Both the position numbers and the translations under genes were made by a program. From Acidobacteriota bacterium (GTDB lineage Bacteria; Acidobacteriota; Terriglobia; Terriglobales; Acidobacteriaceae), in the NCBI GenBank assembly GCA_013289685.1, contig JABCZL010000003.1, forward strand, positions 186,001 to 250,000: a stretch of DNA of 64,000 nucleotides, given 5' to 3'. This document shows, piece after piece, positions 25,939-34,171 of the stretch. The first letter of the stretch is position 1. Every line of letters begins with the position of its first letter. The notes below the pieces were generated by a model that did not search any database, was not told where the DNA came from, and worked only from the letters and a program-made list of their open reading frames with translations.

Positions 25939-27543
25939 TCAGCGGCTCGGATCACGATCAGAGTCTTCTTGGTTTAGATCGGTCCGCATAAACACGATCG
26001 CTACGTCATCGGTATAGATCGGCTTCCATCCCGGTGTTGCGCTGATGACCGTCGTAAGAGCTGCGCTTTTTGGCAGCAGCAGGTATCCGATCTGGTGAAA
26101 TTTCAAAAACTCGTCCCAACCCGGTTCGACATGCACCATCTTCAGATAAGACCTCAGGAATGTCTCGCCATAGAAGTCATGCCGGTCATCCATCACGACC
26201 TTGTTGTGAGGATAGAGCCGGTAAATTAGATAGCCACCCCAGTAATCCGGGCTGAGCAGTGGGGCCTTTATGCGACTCTGCTCAATAAAATTCACCGCCT
26301 CGACCGGCATGCGCTTTGGATCGAAGTGCGCGTTCATGCACTGGCTTGAGCCCAGGCGCCCGCCGTTGGCTGCGATCAGAAGAACCGCAGCGGTCGCGAC
26401 GACTAGCCAGAGGTGACCGCGCAGGTGGGAATCGACGGCGCTCATCCTCAGCGCGAAGCGCCAGGACTCGAGTGAAGGCAACAGCGGCCCGACGATCAGG
26501 ACCAGCAGAATCGAAGAGACGGGAATATTCCGTGAGGCATACAGTCCTGCATACACCGCGAACAGCACCAGCAGAGTCTCGCTGAGTCTAAGCCAGCGGC
26601 CACGAGCCGCCAGAACCGCGACGGCGATCAGCAGCAGCGCGAGAAAACATTTCTGCGCGATGCCGTGGAAATTGGGCGACTGGAACTCATCGATGTGATC
26701 CATCAGAAAACGGTTGGACAGATAAGAGTAGATGTGCGAGTGCAGTTTCCATCCATACGGATTGATGAAGCTGGCTGCCACCGACAGTAGCCCTACTCCG
26801 GTCAACTGGCCGACGCGGTGACCTGAAGCGATCTTCTGGAGCGAGTCCTCGAGGCGAGTCTCCCGCGTAGTCACCCATGTCCAGAGCGATCCAAACCAGT
26901 AAATCCCCAACAACACAAACCCGAACAGAAATCCACCATGCACATTCACCCACAGCAACATCGACAGCGGTAATCCCCATAACCATCGAGCACGCGGACT
27001 CTGCAGTCCATGCCGATCGGTGGAATCGAGAATCCAGAACCATGCGAGCGCGAACAGCCAGCTCAACACGTGCGGACGAGTGAGAAAATGAATCGTCGAG
27101 GCCGACATTGCGAGCAAGACCAGTACGAGCGCGACGAACAGGTTCGTACCGCGCGCCACCGCCAACCGAAATGTCCAGGCAAACACCGTGGCGATCACAG
27201 CCGCAGTGAGCCAAACCACGCCATTCAACCCGCACGAAGCTTCCAACTGCCCCGCGACGACGTCATACAGCCATTCCCACGCAAACCAGGTTTGCCGAAT
27301 TTGCGAAGAGAACGAGTCGACGCGAGGGATCTTGTGAGTGGCAAGAATCTGCTGGCCGTTTCGGATGTGCCATCCGACGCCTGCGTCGCCCAGCAGTTTG
27401 ACGGAAAGCGGCGTAAACACCAGCGCGCCCAGAAGCCCGAGAAAGATCAGGTCAGCAGCCGATGGCATTAGCCAGCGCAGCCATACAGGGTACGAGGTTA
27501 CCTGGGGAGTTCGCCGCGAAGAACTTCTGGAACCGTCTGCCAT
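25939..27543 (-). CDS. Polytopic inner-membrane protein, GT-C-like, unknown
   Basis: 534 residues with about ten membrane helices and a soluble C-terminal part of about 130 residues (from around 400). Conserved-looking features are GDAGVGWHIRNGQQIL in the first periplasmic loop, RPHVLSWLFALAW and WVNVHGGFLFGF. This pattern is seen in a widespread family of uncharacterised membrane proteins that resemble oligosaccharyl- or mannosyltransferase-type GT-C enzymes; I cannot assign a substrate. The ATG at 27543 is only 38 bases from the divergent ndh start, so the two promoters must overlap or one start lies further in. Confidence 0.72.
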   Translation of the reverse strand: MADGSRSSSRRTPQVTSYPVWLRWLMPSAADLIFLGLLGALVFTPLSVKLLGDAGVGWHIRNGQQILATHKIPRVDSFSSQIRQTWFAWEWLYDVVAGQLEASCGLNGVVWLTAAVIATVFAWTFRLAVARGTNLFVALVLVLLAMSASTIHFLTRPHVLSWLFALAWFWILDSTDRHGLQSPRARWLWGLPLSMLLWVNVHGGFLFGFVLLGIYWFGSLWTWVTTRETRLEDSLQKIASGHRVGQLTGVGLLSVAASFINPYGWKLHSHIYSYLSNRFLMDHIDEFQSPNFHGIAQKCFLALLLIAVAVLAARGRWLRLSETLLVLFAVYAGLYASRNIPVSSILLVLIVGPLLPSLESWRFALRMSAVDSHLRGHLWLVVATAAVLLIAANGGRLGSSQCMNAHFDPKRMPVEAVNFIEQSRIKAPLLSPDYWGGYLIYRLYPHNKVVMDDRHDFYGETFLRSYLKMVHVEPGWDEFLKFHQIGYLLLPKSAALTTVISATPGWKPIYTDDVAIVFMRTDLNQEDSDRDPSR

Positions 27544-27581
27544 CGCGGTGAATCTTATAGAGGTGGGGCGATAACGGCAAG

Positions 27582-28931
27582 ATGACTAGCGAAGCGACAC
27601 CTCGCGTGGTAATCGTCGGCGCCGGCTTTGGCGGCTTGAATGCCGCGCAGGCATTGGCCAATGCGCCTGTACGAATTACCGTCATCGACCAAAAGAATTT
27701 CCACACGTTCCAGCCGCTTCTATATCAGGTGGCGACCGCCGGACTTTCCCCGGGAGAGATCGCCGCGCCGATCCGCTCCATTCTTCGTTCGCACAAGAAT
27801 ATCGAAGTCCTGATGGCCGAGGTCACGGGCTTCGACCTTGACCAGCGTCGGGTCGAGACGGCCGAAGGCAGCATTCCCTACGACTATCTGATCGTCGCCG
27901 CGGGCGCGAGCCACGCTTACTTCGGGCATGATGATTGGGAGCCTTACGCTCCCGGCCTGAAAACCATTGAAGACGCGCTCGAAATCCGCCGCCGCGTGCT
28001 ACTCGCGTTCGAGTTGGCGGAACGGCACGCTGCCGGAGGCGAAACCGCGATGCCCTTAAACTTCGTCGTGGTCGGCGGTGGGCCCACGGGAGTCGAGCTG
28101 GCCGGCACGCTCGCAGAGATCTCCCGGCACGCGTTGGCCCACGAATTTCGCTCGATCGATCCCGCCCGCACACATATCCTGCTGATCGAGGGTGGGCCGC
28201 GCGTGCTTGCTACCTACGCGGAAGATCTGTCGCGCAGCGCGCAGGAACAACTCAATCATCTGGGAGTTGAAGTCCGGACGTCGACAACGGTCACTTGCAT
28301 CGAGCCTGGCGCCGTCTATGCAGGAGACACCCGTATGCCCGCGACGGTGGTGCTTTGGGCCGCGGGGGTTGCAGCCTCGCCGCTCGGCAAGAAGCTGGGT
28401 GCAGCGGTTGATCGCGCGGGACGCGTGTTGGTGCAGCCCGACCTCACCGTTCCCGGGCATCCGGAGGTGTTCGTCATAGGCGATCTCGCCGCGCTTAAAG
28501 ACGAGCAGGGCAAAATGCTCCCTGGCGTTGCACCGGTCGCGATCCAGCAAGGCCGTTTCGTCGCCAAAGTTATTCGCGAGGAGGTGGAATCGCATGCCAA
28601 GGCGGGCGCGCGCGCACCATTCCATTACTGGGACAAAGGCAGCCTAGCCACGATAGGCCGTGCCGCGGCCGTCGCCGAGTTCGGCCGCATCCACATTTCC
28701 GGTTTCATCGCCTGGTTATCCTGGCTGTTCGTCCACATTCTTTTTCTCATCGGTTTCCGCAATCGCCTGTTGGTCTTCATTCAGTGGGCATGGTCCTATG
28801 TCACCTACGAGCGGGGTGCGCGCTTGATCACCGGCAGCACCTACCTGCCAGGATGGACTGGCGATCAGCCGTCTTCTGCCGCTGCCTCGGAGCACCCACC
28901 ACAAGAAATCCACACCGGCCCGGCCAAATAG
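27582..28931 (+). CDS. ndh: Type II NADH dehydrogenase
   Basis: 449 residues. Two Rossmann motifs are intact: VVIVGAGFGGLNAAQAL at the N-terminus for FAD and VVVGGGPTGVELAGTLAEI around residue 165 for NADH. QPLLYQVATAGLSP matches the quinone-side segment of NDH-2 enzymes, and the C-terminal GFIAWLSWLFVHILFLIGF is the amphipathic membrane-binding helix pair. It oxidises NADH and reduces quinone at the inner membrane without proton pumping. Transcribed divergently from a membrane protein gene. Confidence 0.93.
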   Translation: MTSEATPRVVIVGAGFGGLNAAQALANAPVRITVIDQKNFHTFQPLLYQVATAGLSPGEIAAPIRSILRSHKNIEVLMAEVTGFDLDQRRVETAEGSIPYDYLIVAAGASHAYFGHDDWEPYAPGLKTIEDALEIRRRVLLAFELAERHAAGGETAMPLNFVVVGGGPTGVELAGTLAEISRHALAHEFRSIDPARTHILLIEGGPRVLATYAEDLSRSAQEQLNHLGVEVRTSTTVTCIEPGAVYAGDTRMPATVVLWAAGVAASPLGKKLGAAVDRAGRVLVQPDLTVPGHPEVFVIGDLAALKDEQGKMLPGVAPVAIQQGRFVAKVIREEVESHAKAGARAPFHYWDKGSLATIGRAAAVAEFGRIHISGFIAWLSWLFVHILFLIGFRNRLLVFIQWAWSYVTYERGARLITGSTYLPGWTGDQPSSAAASEHPPQEIHTGPAK

Positions 28932-29008
28932 AGGGACAATAGCTAAGGGCTCGGGCTTTCGGACACAGAGCCCCCAGGGCCGGAGTCAGCAGCACAAGAA
29001 TAAGCTCT

Positions 29009-29034
29009 GTCATCCTGAGCGAAGCGAAGGATCT
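29009..29034 (+). repeat. Dispersed GTCATCCTGAGCGAAGCGAA-type repeat
   Basis: The 26 bases just before the NfeD-protease start form a sequence I recognise as a very common interspersed repeat in environmental bacteria, including Acidobacteria (recalled, not searched). Its GAAGG would serve as the ribosome site for the ATG at 29035. A partial relative starts near 57149 (GGTCATCCTGAG) and a cousin near 46410 (GTCATTCCGA). Confidence 0.55.
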
Positions 29035-30393
29035 ATGCACTCCTCATCTAAAGTGACCTTAAAGACCTACTCGAAGTTACGGTTGATCGTCAGCCTTGCT
29101 ATCGTTGCTATCTTCTCCCTTCCCGCTTCGGCTGAGATCCTGAAAGTCGTGGTCAACGACACGATTCAGCCGATCAGCGAGGAATACATTGCCCGCGCCA
29201 TCGATGAAGCCCAGCGGCGGAACGACCAAGCGGTATTGATTGAATTGAATACGCCCGGAGGTCTGCTGAGTTCGACGCAGAAGATCATTGAAAAGATCAC
29301 AACATCACCCGTACCGGTAATTGTCTACGTGACGCCAACGGGAGGCCATGCCGGCTCGGCGGGCATCTTCATTCTCGAGTCCGCGGATATCGCTGCCATG
29401 GCTCCGGGAACGGCGGCCGGGGCCGCTCATCCCGTCGCATTCATTGGCCCGTTCCAGGTAAAACTCGACGACGACATGAAGAAGAAGATCGAGAACGACG
29501 CCGCCGCCCTTATGCGCTCAGTCACAGGGAAACGCGGACGGAGCGTCGAGGCTGCCGAGAGCGCCGTCCGCGAGTCCAAATCGTTTACCGAGCAGGAAGC
29601 GCTCACGCAACATCTCATTGACTACGTCGCCTCCAGCCCGGAGGACCTGTTCCGCCAGATGCAGGGAAAAGGGTTCAAGCGTTTTGGCGGTGAGTCTGCT
29701 TCTCTGAGCGTCGCGGCTCAACCTATCGTGCCCTTTCAGATGACCCTCAGAGAGCGCGTTCTCGACGTGCTCATGGAAGGTGACGTGGCGTTTCTGCTGC
29801 TTGCCATCGGAGCGCTCGCACTCTACGTCGAATTCAATCATCCCGGCGCGATCATTCCAGGAACCGTGGGCGTTGTTTTCATTCTGGTTGCTGCGTTCGC
29901 CCTCAATCTTCTTCCCACGCGTTTTGCTGCGCTGGGACTAATTTTGGGAGCGTTCGCTCTGTTTGCGGCCGAGGCCAAGTTTGCCACGCACGGAGTCGCC
30001 ACGATTGGAGGCATCGCGCTCCTTACCCTGGGAGGGCTGCTCTTGGTCGATTCCCCGATTCCAGAAATGCGCGTTCACCTGCTGACTGCGCTGGCCGTCA
30101 GCATCCCGCTCGGACTGATTACGGCCTTTCTGATGACCATCGCTCTCAAAGCGCGGCGGAATAAAGTGGTGACGGGAGCCCAGGGTCTGGTCGGCGAAAC
30201 TGGAGTGGCGCAAACCGCGCTCTCGCCGCAGGGCAAGGTCTTCGTGCACGGAGAGTTGTGGGACGCGGTCGCTTCCTCCGCGCTGCCGCCGGGGCAGATG
30301 GTTGTAGTACGGAAGATCGATGGCCTGACCTTGCAGGTAGATCCACTGAGCGCGACTGCGCCGCCGGGCAGTCCGGAGCCGGCGATTCTCTAA
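29035..30393 (+). CDS. NfeD-type membrane-bound serine protease (ClpP class)
   Basis: 452 residues. A signal peptide (to about residue 34) leads into a ClpP-like protease domain (about 35-215) with ELNTPGGLL, GGHAGSAGIFI (catalytic Ser) and KKIENDAAALMRS (catalytic Lys region). Four to five membrane helices (about 245-375) and a C-terminal OB-fold NfeD domain (about 385-445; GLVGETGVA, FVHGELWDAV) follow. Long-form NfeD proteases usually pair with a stomatin/SPFH gene; none is adjacent here. The start codon and ribosome site lie in a dispersed repeat; a GTG at 29053 is an alternative. Confidence 0.9.
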   Translation: MHSSSKVTLKTYSKLRLIVSLAIVAIFSLPASAEILKVVVNDTIQPISEEYIARAIDEAQRRNDQAVLIELNTPGGLLSSTQKIIEKITTSPVPVIVYVTPTGGHAGSAGIFILESADIAAMAPGTAAGAAHPVAFIGPFQVKLDDDMKKKIENDAAALMRSVTGKRGRSVEAAESAVRESKSFTEQEALTQHLIDYVASSPEDLFRQMQGKGFKRFGGESASLSVAAQPIVPFQMTLRERVLDVLMEGDVAFLLLAIGALALYVEFNHPGAIIPGTVGVVFILVAAFALNLLPTRFAALGLILGAFALFAAEAKFATHGVATIGGIALLTLGGLLLVDSPIPEMRVHLLTALAVSIPLGLITAFLMTIALKARRNKVVTGAQGLVGETGVAQTALSPQGKVFVHGELWDAVASSALPPGQMVVVRKIDGLTLQVDPLSATAPPGSPEPAIL

Positions 30394-30445
30394 ACCAAGT
30401 TCGAAAAACTTAAGGTAGTCGCGCCCTCGGAGATTCGCACCGCTT

Positions 30446-30486
30446 CCGCCGGGCTTCGCCCTGGCGGGACAGCCGAGGCGGCTGTC
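30446..30486. terminator. Two adjacent hairpins between convergent genes
   Basis: The first (30446-30467) folds as CCGCC/GGCGG with an inner GGC/GCC; the second (30468-30486) is a perfect 8-bp stem GACAGCCG/CGGCTGTC with loop AGG. They lie between the stops of the NfeD protease gene and the SIMPL gene. Neither has a U-tract, so they may be repeat-derived, rho-dependent or mRNA-stabilising ends rather than classic terminators. Confidence 0.5.
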
Positions 30487-30510
30487 ACCACATCATTTTC
30501 CTCGCGGACT

Positions 30511-31233
30511 CTACTTCAAGGTGAACAGCGCATTCACGTGCGCGGTGACCGTCACGCTCTGTGGGGTGAACTCTTCGGTCGGGGCCGGAGGCGCGGCGCC
30601 GGCCATGGCAGACATCGCGCGGGCCATGTGGGGCATCGGTACCCGCACGTTTTCGAACGTGTCGACCGAGGCATAGGAAAGATCTCCGACAGTCCGGCCA
30701 GCGGCGCGTGCCAACGTATCGGCGGAGTTGCGCGCCCGGCGGTAGGCATCTTCGACCGCCTTGTTCTTGGCCTCATCGATATTCTCCAGCGTGTAGTTGA
30801 GAGTCTGGGTCTCGCTCACGTTGGCGTCGGCGAGTTGCTGGGTGATGGGGCCTACTTTTGAAAAATCCTTCAGCTTCAGGGTGACGTCGGTCGTGACGCG
30901 GTAGCCGTTCACATGCAGCTTTGGCCTCGGCTCGTACACCGGTTGAACCGAAAGAAAACCAATGGTCGCGGCTTTAAGATCGATTCCATTGGCGCGCAGC
31001 ACCTGCTTCACCTGCTCCACATTCTTGGAGGCACGCTGGAATGCGGCCTCCGACGTGTTCTCCTGGGCGGAGACGCTGAGCTGAAGCTGTGCCGTATCCG
31101 GGGCGGCCTCAAATTTTCCGTCCGCGCCCACATAGACGCTGTTGGCCTGGGCGCTGATTGTGGGATGCTCCTGGGCGACGGCTGCGTTTACGGAGAAAAG
31201 AAGAAATACTATGAGCAGACGCAGGGATTTCAT
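30511..31233 (-). CDS. SIMPL domain (DUF541) periplasmic protein
   Basis: 240 residues with a signal peptide (MKSLRLLIVFLLFSVNAAVAQ) and a SIMPL domain across the rest (GKFEAAPDTAQLQLSVSAQ, NGYRVTTDVTLKLKDFSKVG, ARNSADTLARAAGRTVG). SIMPL/BP26-like proteins form periplasmic ring channels; a few relate to oxidative or antibiotic stress, but the function here is not known. The ATG has GGAG seven bases upstream. A short Met/Ala/Pro-rich insertion (PMPHMARAMSAMAGAAPPAP) lies near the C-terminus. Confidence 0.88.
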   Translation of the reverse strand: MKSLRLLIVFLLFSVNAAVAQEHPTISAQANSVYVGADGKFEAAPDTAQLQLSVSAQENTSEAAFQRASKNVEQVKQVLRANGIDLKAATIGFLSVQPVYEPRPKLHVNGYRVTTDVTLKLKDFSKVGPITQQLADANVSETQTLNYTLENIDEAKNKAVEDAYRRARNSADTLARAAGRTVGDLSYASVDTFENVRVPMPHMARAMSAMAGAAPPAPTEEFTPQSVTVTAHVNALFTLK

Positions 31234-31270
31234 GGTGGGCCTCCAAGAGGATTATCCCACGCTACTTTAC

Positions 31271-32920
31271 TTATGACTTAGGCCCCAGAGCAGGTCCGGC
31301 GACGGCGAGCAGATCGACTTGCAGGTGGGCGGAGTGCAAGCCTTCGATCGTCGTGGCGGGAAATTTCCCGGTGGCCGGGACGATGCCCACCGCACGGTTC
31401 TTGCCGGATTGCTTGGCCTGACGGAGACCGCGATCGGCGAGGGTGAGGACTTCTTCGTAGCTGACGGCCCGCGGATTTTCAAGCGACCATGGAAACGCGG
31501 CCCAGCCCAGAGAACAGGTGCGGTACATTGTTTCTCCCGACCCGCCCAGCGAAATTGGTGTATCGGCAACCGCGGCAAGAACACGCTGGGCCAGCCATTC
31601 CGCTTCGGCGCGATCGGTGTAGCGCGACACGATCAGAAATTCCTCTCCGCCCCAGCGCACCAGAACATCGGAGTGCCGGATCGACGAACTCAGACGGCGT
31701 GCCATCTCGACCAGCACCTTATCGCCGACGTCGTGCCCGTACTGGTCATTCACTTCCTTGAAGTTGTCGGCATCAATCAAGTAGAAGACCAGATCGCGGG
31801 TGTGCGGGTCGCGGCCGTCGGCGTGCGACCGCAGGGCCTGGGCCACGTCGGAATCGATGGTCGCTGAAAAATAGCGGCGATTGCGCAACCCGGTCATGGG
31901 GTCGGTTAGGGAAGCCTCCTCCAGCACCAGGTTGGTGCGCTGCAACTCCCGGTTGAGGCGGCGATGCTGGATGAACAGCAGAAGCGCCATCAGGAACATG
32001 GTCACCAGCGTGACCAGCACCCGGAAATCAGCGACCCGGTGTGCAAGATTGCGGTCGAGCAGAGCATAGAGCGCAATGATGGGCAACGAGAGAACGGCGA
32101 TCATCGCCAAGTTCGCCATCCAGGATCCATACGATTCGTCAGCCGCGGTTTCGGGCGTCGGCGACAGGCCCGGCCCGAGCATCGCGACCGCGGTGAACAA
32201 AGCGAAGGAACCGGAGTACGGAATGTCATACCAGCTGCCGGTGAAATAGACTTCTTTCTCGAGGGCGCGATTGAGAACGTAGAACCAGACGCCGTTGAAT
32301 GCAAACGCACCGCAGAGACAAGCATAGAACGTCCTCCAGCGTCCCGAGCTTTCGCGCCAGAAGGCCAGCAGGATACTGACCGCGAGGACCGTTTCCGCAA
32401 TCGAGAGCACATCGAAGTTCCGGTTGTACGCGCCCTCATTCGGAGAGATATATTGCCAGCAGACGACGAACGAAACATAGAGGTAGAGCCACCACAGCAA
32501 CAGCAGGAGGAAGTCCAGCAGCCCGAGCCGCACACTACGCTCGGAGGGTTGACTGTGTGGCCGCAGCAGGAGCCCCGCCATCATGGGCGCTCCGGCGAGA
32601 AACAGCAGAGAGTCCGCGGGATGCATGGCCGGCATTTTTTGCCGCAAGATCAGATCAAAGGTGATCCAGACCAGTTGGTCACTGAACCACAACGCCCAGC
32701 CAGCGGCCTGCAGCATCCAGAACCAGCGCATGCGGCCTTTGCTTGCCGCGCCCAGCCACGCGAACGCGACCAGTGCAGAAAGCATGAGCAATCCGCTCAC
32801 TAAGTCGCTGATTGCGATCTGGACCAGGCCGCGGGGCAGGAACACGCACCCCACCGTCAGCACCGCCGTGAGCAGCACGGCAGCCGCAAGCAGGGATTTC
32901 AAAACTTTACGGCCGTTCAA
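31271..32920 (-). CDS. Membrane-bound diguanylate cyclase (GGDEF)
   Basis: 549 residues. About nine or ten membrane helices fill residues 8-325, then a short coil and a GGDEF domain (about 345-510). The active-site loop is GGEEF at 424-428, and RHSD five residues before it is an intact inhibitory I-site, so product feedback is expected. The domain makes c-di-GMP from two GTP. The start is a TTG at 32920 with AAGG-type sequence upstream. It lies 24 bases behind the HD-GYP gene on the same strand, so synthesis and breakdown enzymes share a transcript. A C-terminal tail of about 35 residues (from GIVPATGKFPATT) is extra. Confidence 0.9.
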   Translation of the reverse strand: MNGRKVLKSLLAAAVLLTAVLTVGCVFLPRGLVQIAISDLVSGLLMLSALVAFAWLGAASKGRMRWFWMLQAAGWALWFSDQLVWITFDLILRQKMPAMHPADSLLFLAGAPMMAGLLLRPHSQPSERSVRLGLLDFLLLLLWWLYLYVSFVVCWQYISPNEGAYNRNFDVLSIAETVLAVSILLAFWRESSGRWRTFYACLCGAFAFNGVWFYVLNRALEKEVYFTGSWYDIPYSGSFALFTAVAMLGPGLSPTPETAADESYGSWMANLAMIAVLSLPIIALYALLDRNLAHRVADFRVLVTLVTMFLMALLLFIQHRRLNRELQRTNLVLEEASLTDPMTGLRNRRYFSATIDSDVAQALRSHADGRDPHTRDLVFYLIDADNFKEVNDQYGHDVGDKVLVEMARRLSSSIRHSDVLVRWGGEEFLIVSRYTDRAEAEWLAQRVLAAVADTPISLGGSGETMYRTCSLGWAAFPWSLENPRAVSYEEVLTLADRGLRQAKQSGKNRAVGIVPATGKFPATTIEGLHSAHLQVDLLAVAGPALGPKS

Positions 32921-32944
32921 CGGTTTCCGCCTTCGCGAACGGAT

Positions 32945-34033
32945 TTAGCCCTTAGCACCAGTGGAGTACGCAACCCGCGAAATCTGGGCGTCAATGTCTT
33001 TCCGCAGGCCTTCCCAGATCGTCTCCGGCATTTCGAGGAACACTTTTACTACTTCCGGGTCGAATTGACGTCCGGACCACTTCTCGATTTCGGCGCGCGC
33101 GGCTTGCAGAGACTGAGCGGGCCGATATACACGATCGGAAGTCATAGCATCCAGAGTGTCTGCGACCGAGAAGATGCGTGCCCCGAGAGGGATCTCCTCG
33201 CCCCTCAGGCCGCGAGGATAGCCGGTGCCATCGAATTTTTCCTGGTGGGAGTACACGATTTCCGACGCTTCGCCCAGAAACGGAATCTTCTTCAGCATCT
33301 GGTAGCCGAGATACGCGTGCTCCTGCATGATCTCCATCTCTTCTTTGGTCAGTTTGCTCGGTTTACGCAGGATAGCGTCGGGGATGGCCATCTTGCCGAA
33401 GTCGTGCAGGAAGGCTCCGCGCGCGATGACCGCGATCTGTTCGCGGGGCAGGCCCATGTTCTTGGCGATGGCAATGGTGAATGCAGTGACGCGCTTGGAA
33501 TGGCCCTCGGTCTCAGCATCTTTCAGGTCGAGCGCGTCGCCCAGCGCTTCCAGCGTGATGTCATACGAGCGTTCCAGATTCGCCATCGCGATCTGCAACT
33601 GATCGGTGCGGGCCTTGACCAGAGATTCCAGGTTCGTCTGATAGGTTCGGTTCTCCACCTTCAGACGGCGGTTCTCCAAGGCTCGACTCACCGTGTTGAG
33701 AAGTTGCTCGCGCTCGAAAGGCTTCAGCAGATAGTCGTAAGCTCCGTTTCGAATGGCGGCCAGTGCAACGGAAATGTCGTGCACCGCGGTAACCATCACG
33801 ACCGGCATGTCAGGGTATTTCTCCTTCGTGCGCTCCAACAGGCCAATGCCGTCGAGGTCTGCCATCATCAGGTCCGAGAGCATCAACTCGAACTCTTCCC
33901 CGGAGGTGAGTACGGCGAGGGCTTCCAGGCCGGAAGCCGCTTGTTTGCAGGCATATCCGGCAGTACCGAGCATGGAAGCGACGATTTCCCGAATCGGTTC
34001 CTCGTCGTCAACTACAAGAATGCGATCTGGCAT
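32945..34033 (-). CDS. Response regulator with HD-GYP phosphodiesterase output
   Basis: 362 residues from ATG 34033. The receiver domain (about 1-120) has RILVVDDEEPIRE, phospho-acceptor Asp54 (LMLSDLMM) and the Lys in YLLKPFEREQL. A coiled coil (about 125-165) connects to the HD-GYP domain (about 170-350), with GAFLHDFGKMAIPDAILRK and HQEKFDGTGYPRG intact. HD-GYP enzymes degrade c-di-GMP to GMP. The frame extends 27 codons upstream, but the chosen start matches receiver domains. First gene of a pair with the GGDEF gene; divergent from the hybrid histidine kinase, a likely partner. Confidence 0.92.
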   Translation of the reverse strand: MPDRILVVDDEEPIREIVASMLGTAGYACKQAASGLEALAVLTSGEEFELMLSDLMMADLDGIGLLERTKEKYPDMPVVMVTAVHDISVALAAIRNGAYDYLLKPFEREQLLNTVSRALENRRLKVENRTYQTNLESLVKARTDQLQIAMANLERSYDITLEALGDALDLKDAETEGHSKRVTAFTIAIAKNMGLPREQIAVIARGAFLHDFGKMAIPDAILRKPSKLTKEEMEIMQEHAYLGYQMLKKIPFLGEASEIVYSHQEKFDGTGYPRGLRGEEIPLGARIFSVADTLDAMTSDRVYRPAQSLQAARAEIEKWSGRQFDPEVVKVFLEMPETIWEGLRKDIDAQISRVAYSTGAKG

Positions 34034-34171
34034 AAGGGATACACGAAAGTCTATCGGCGATTGTAACCCACCCGCGAGATGCCGAAAGTAATCACTGAGG
34101 TCCGGAATCTCCATCGAGAAACAGCTGGGCCATGATATTCAAAAGCCAGGAAGAAGTACGTCCGCGACGCG

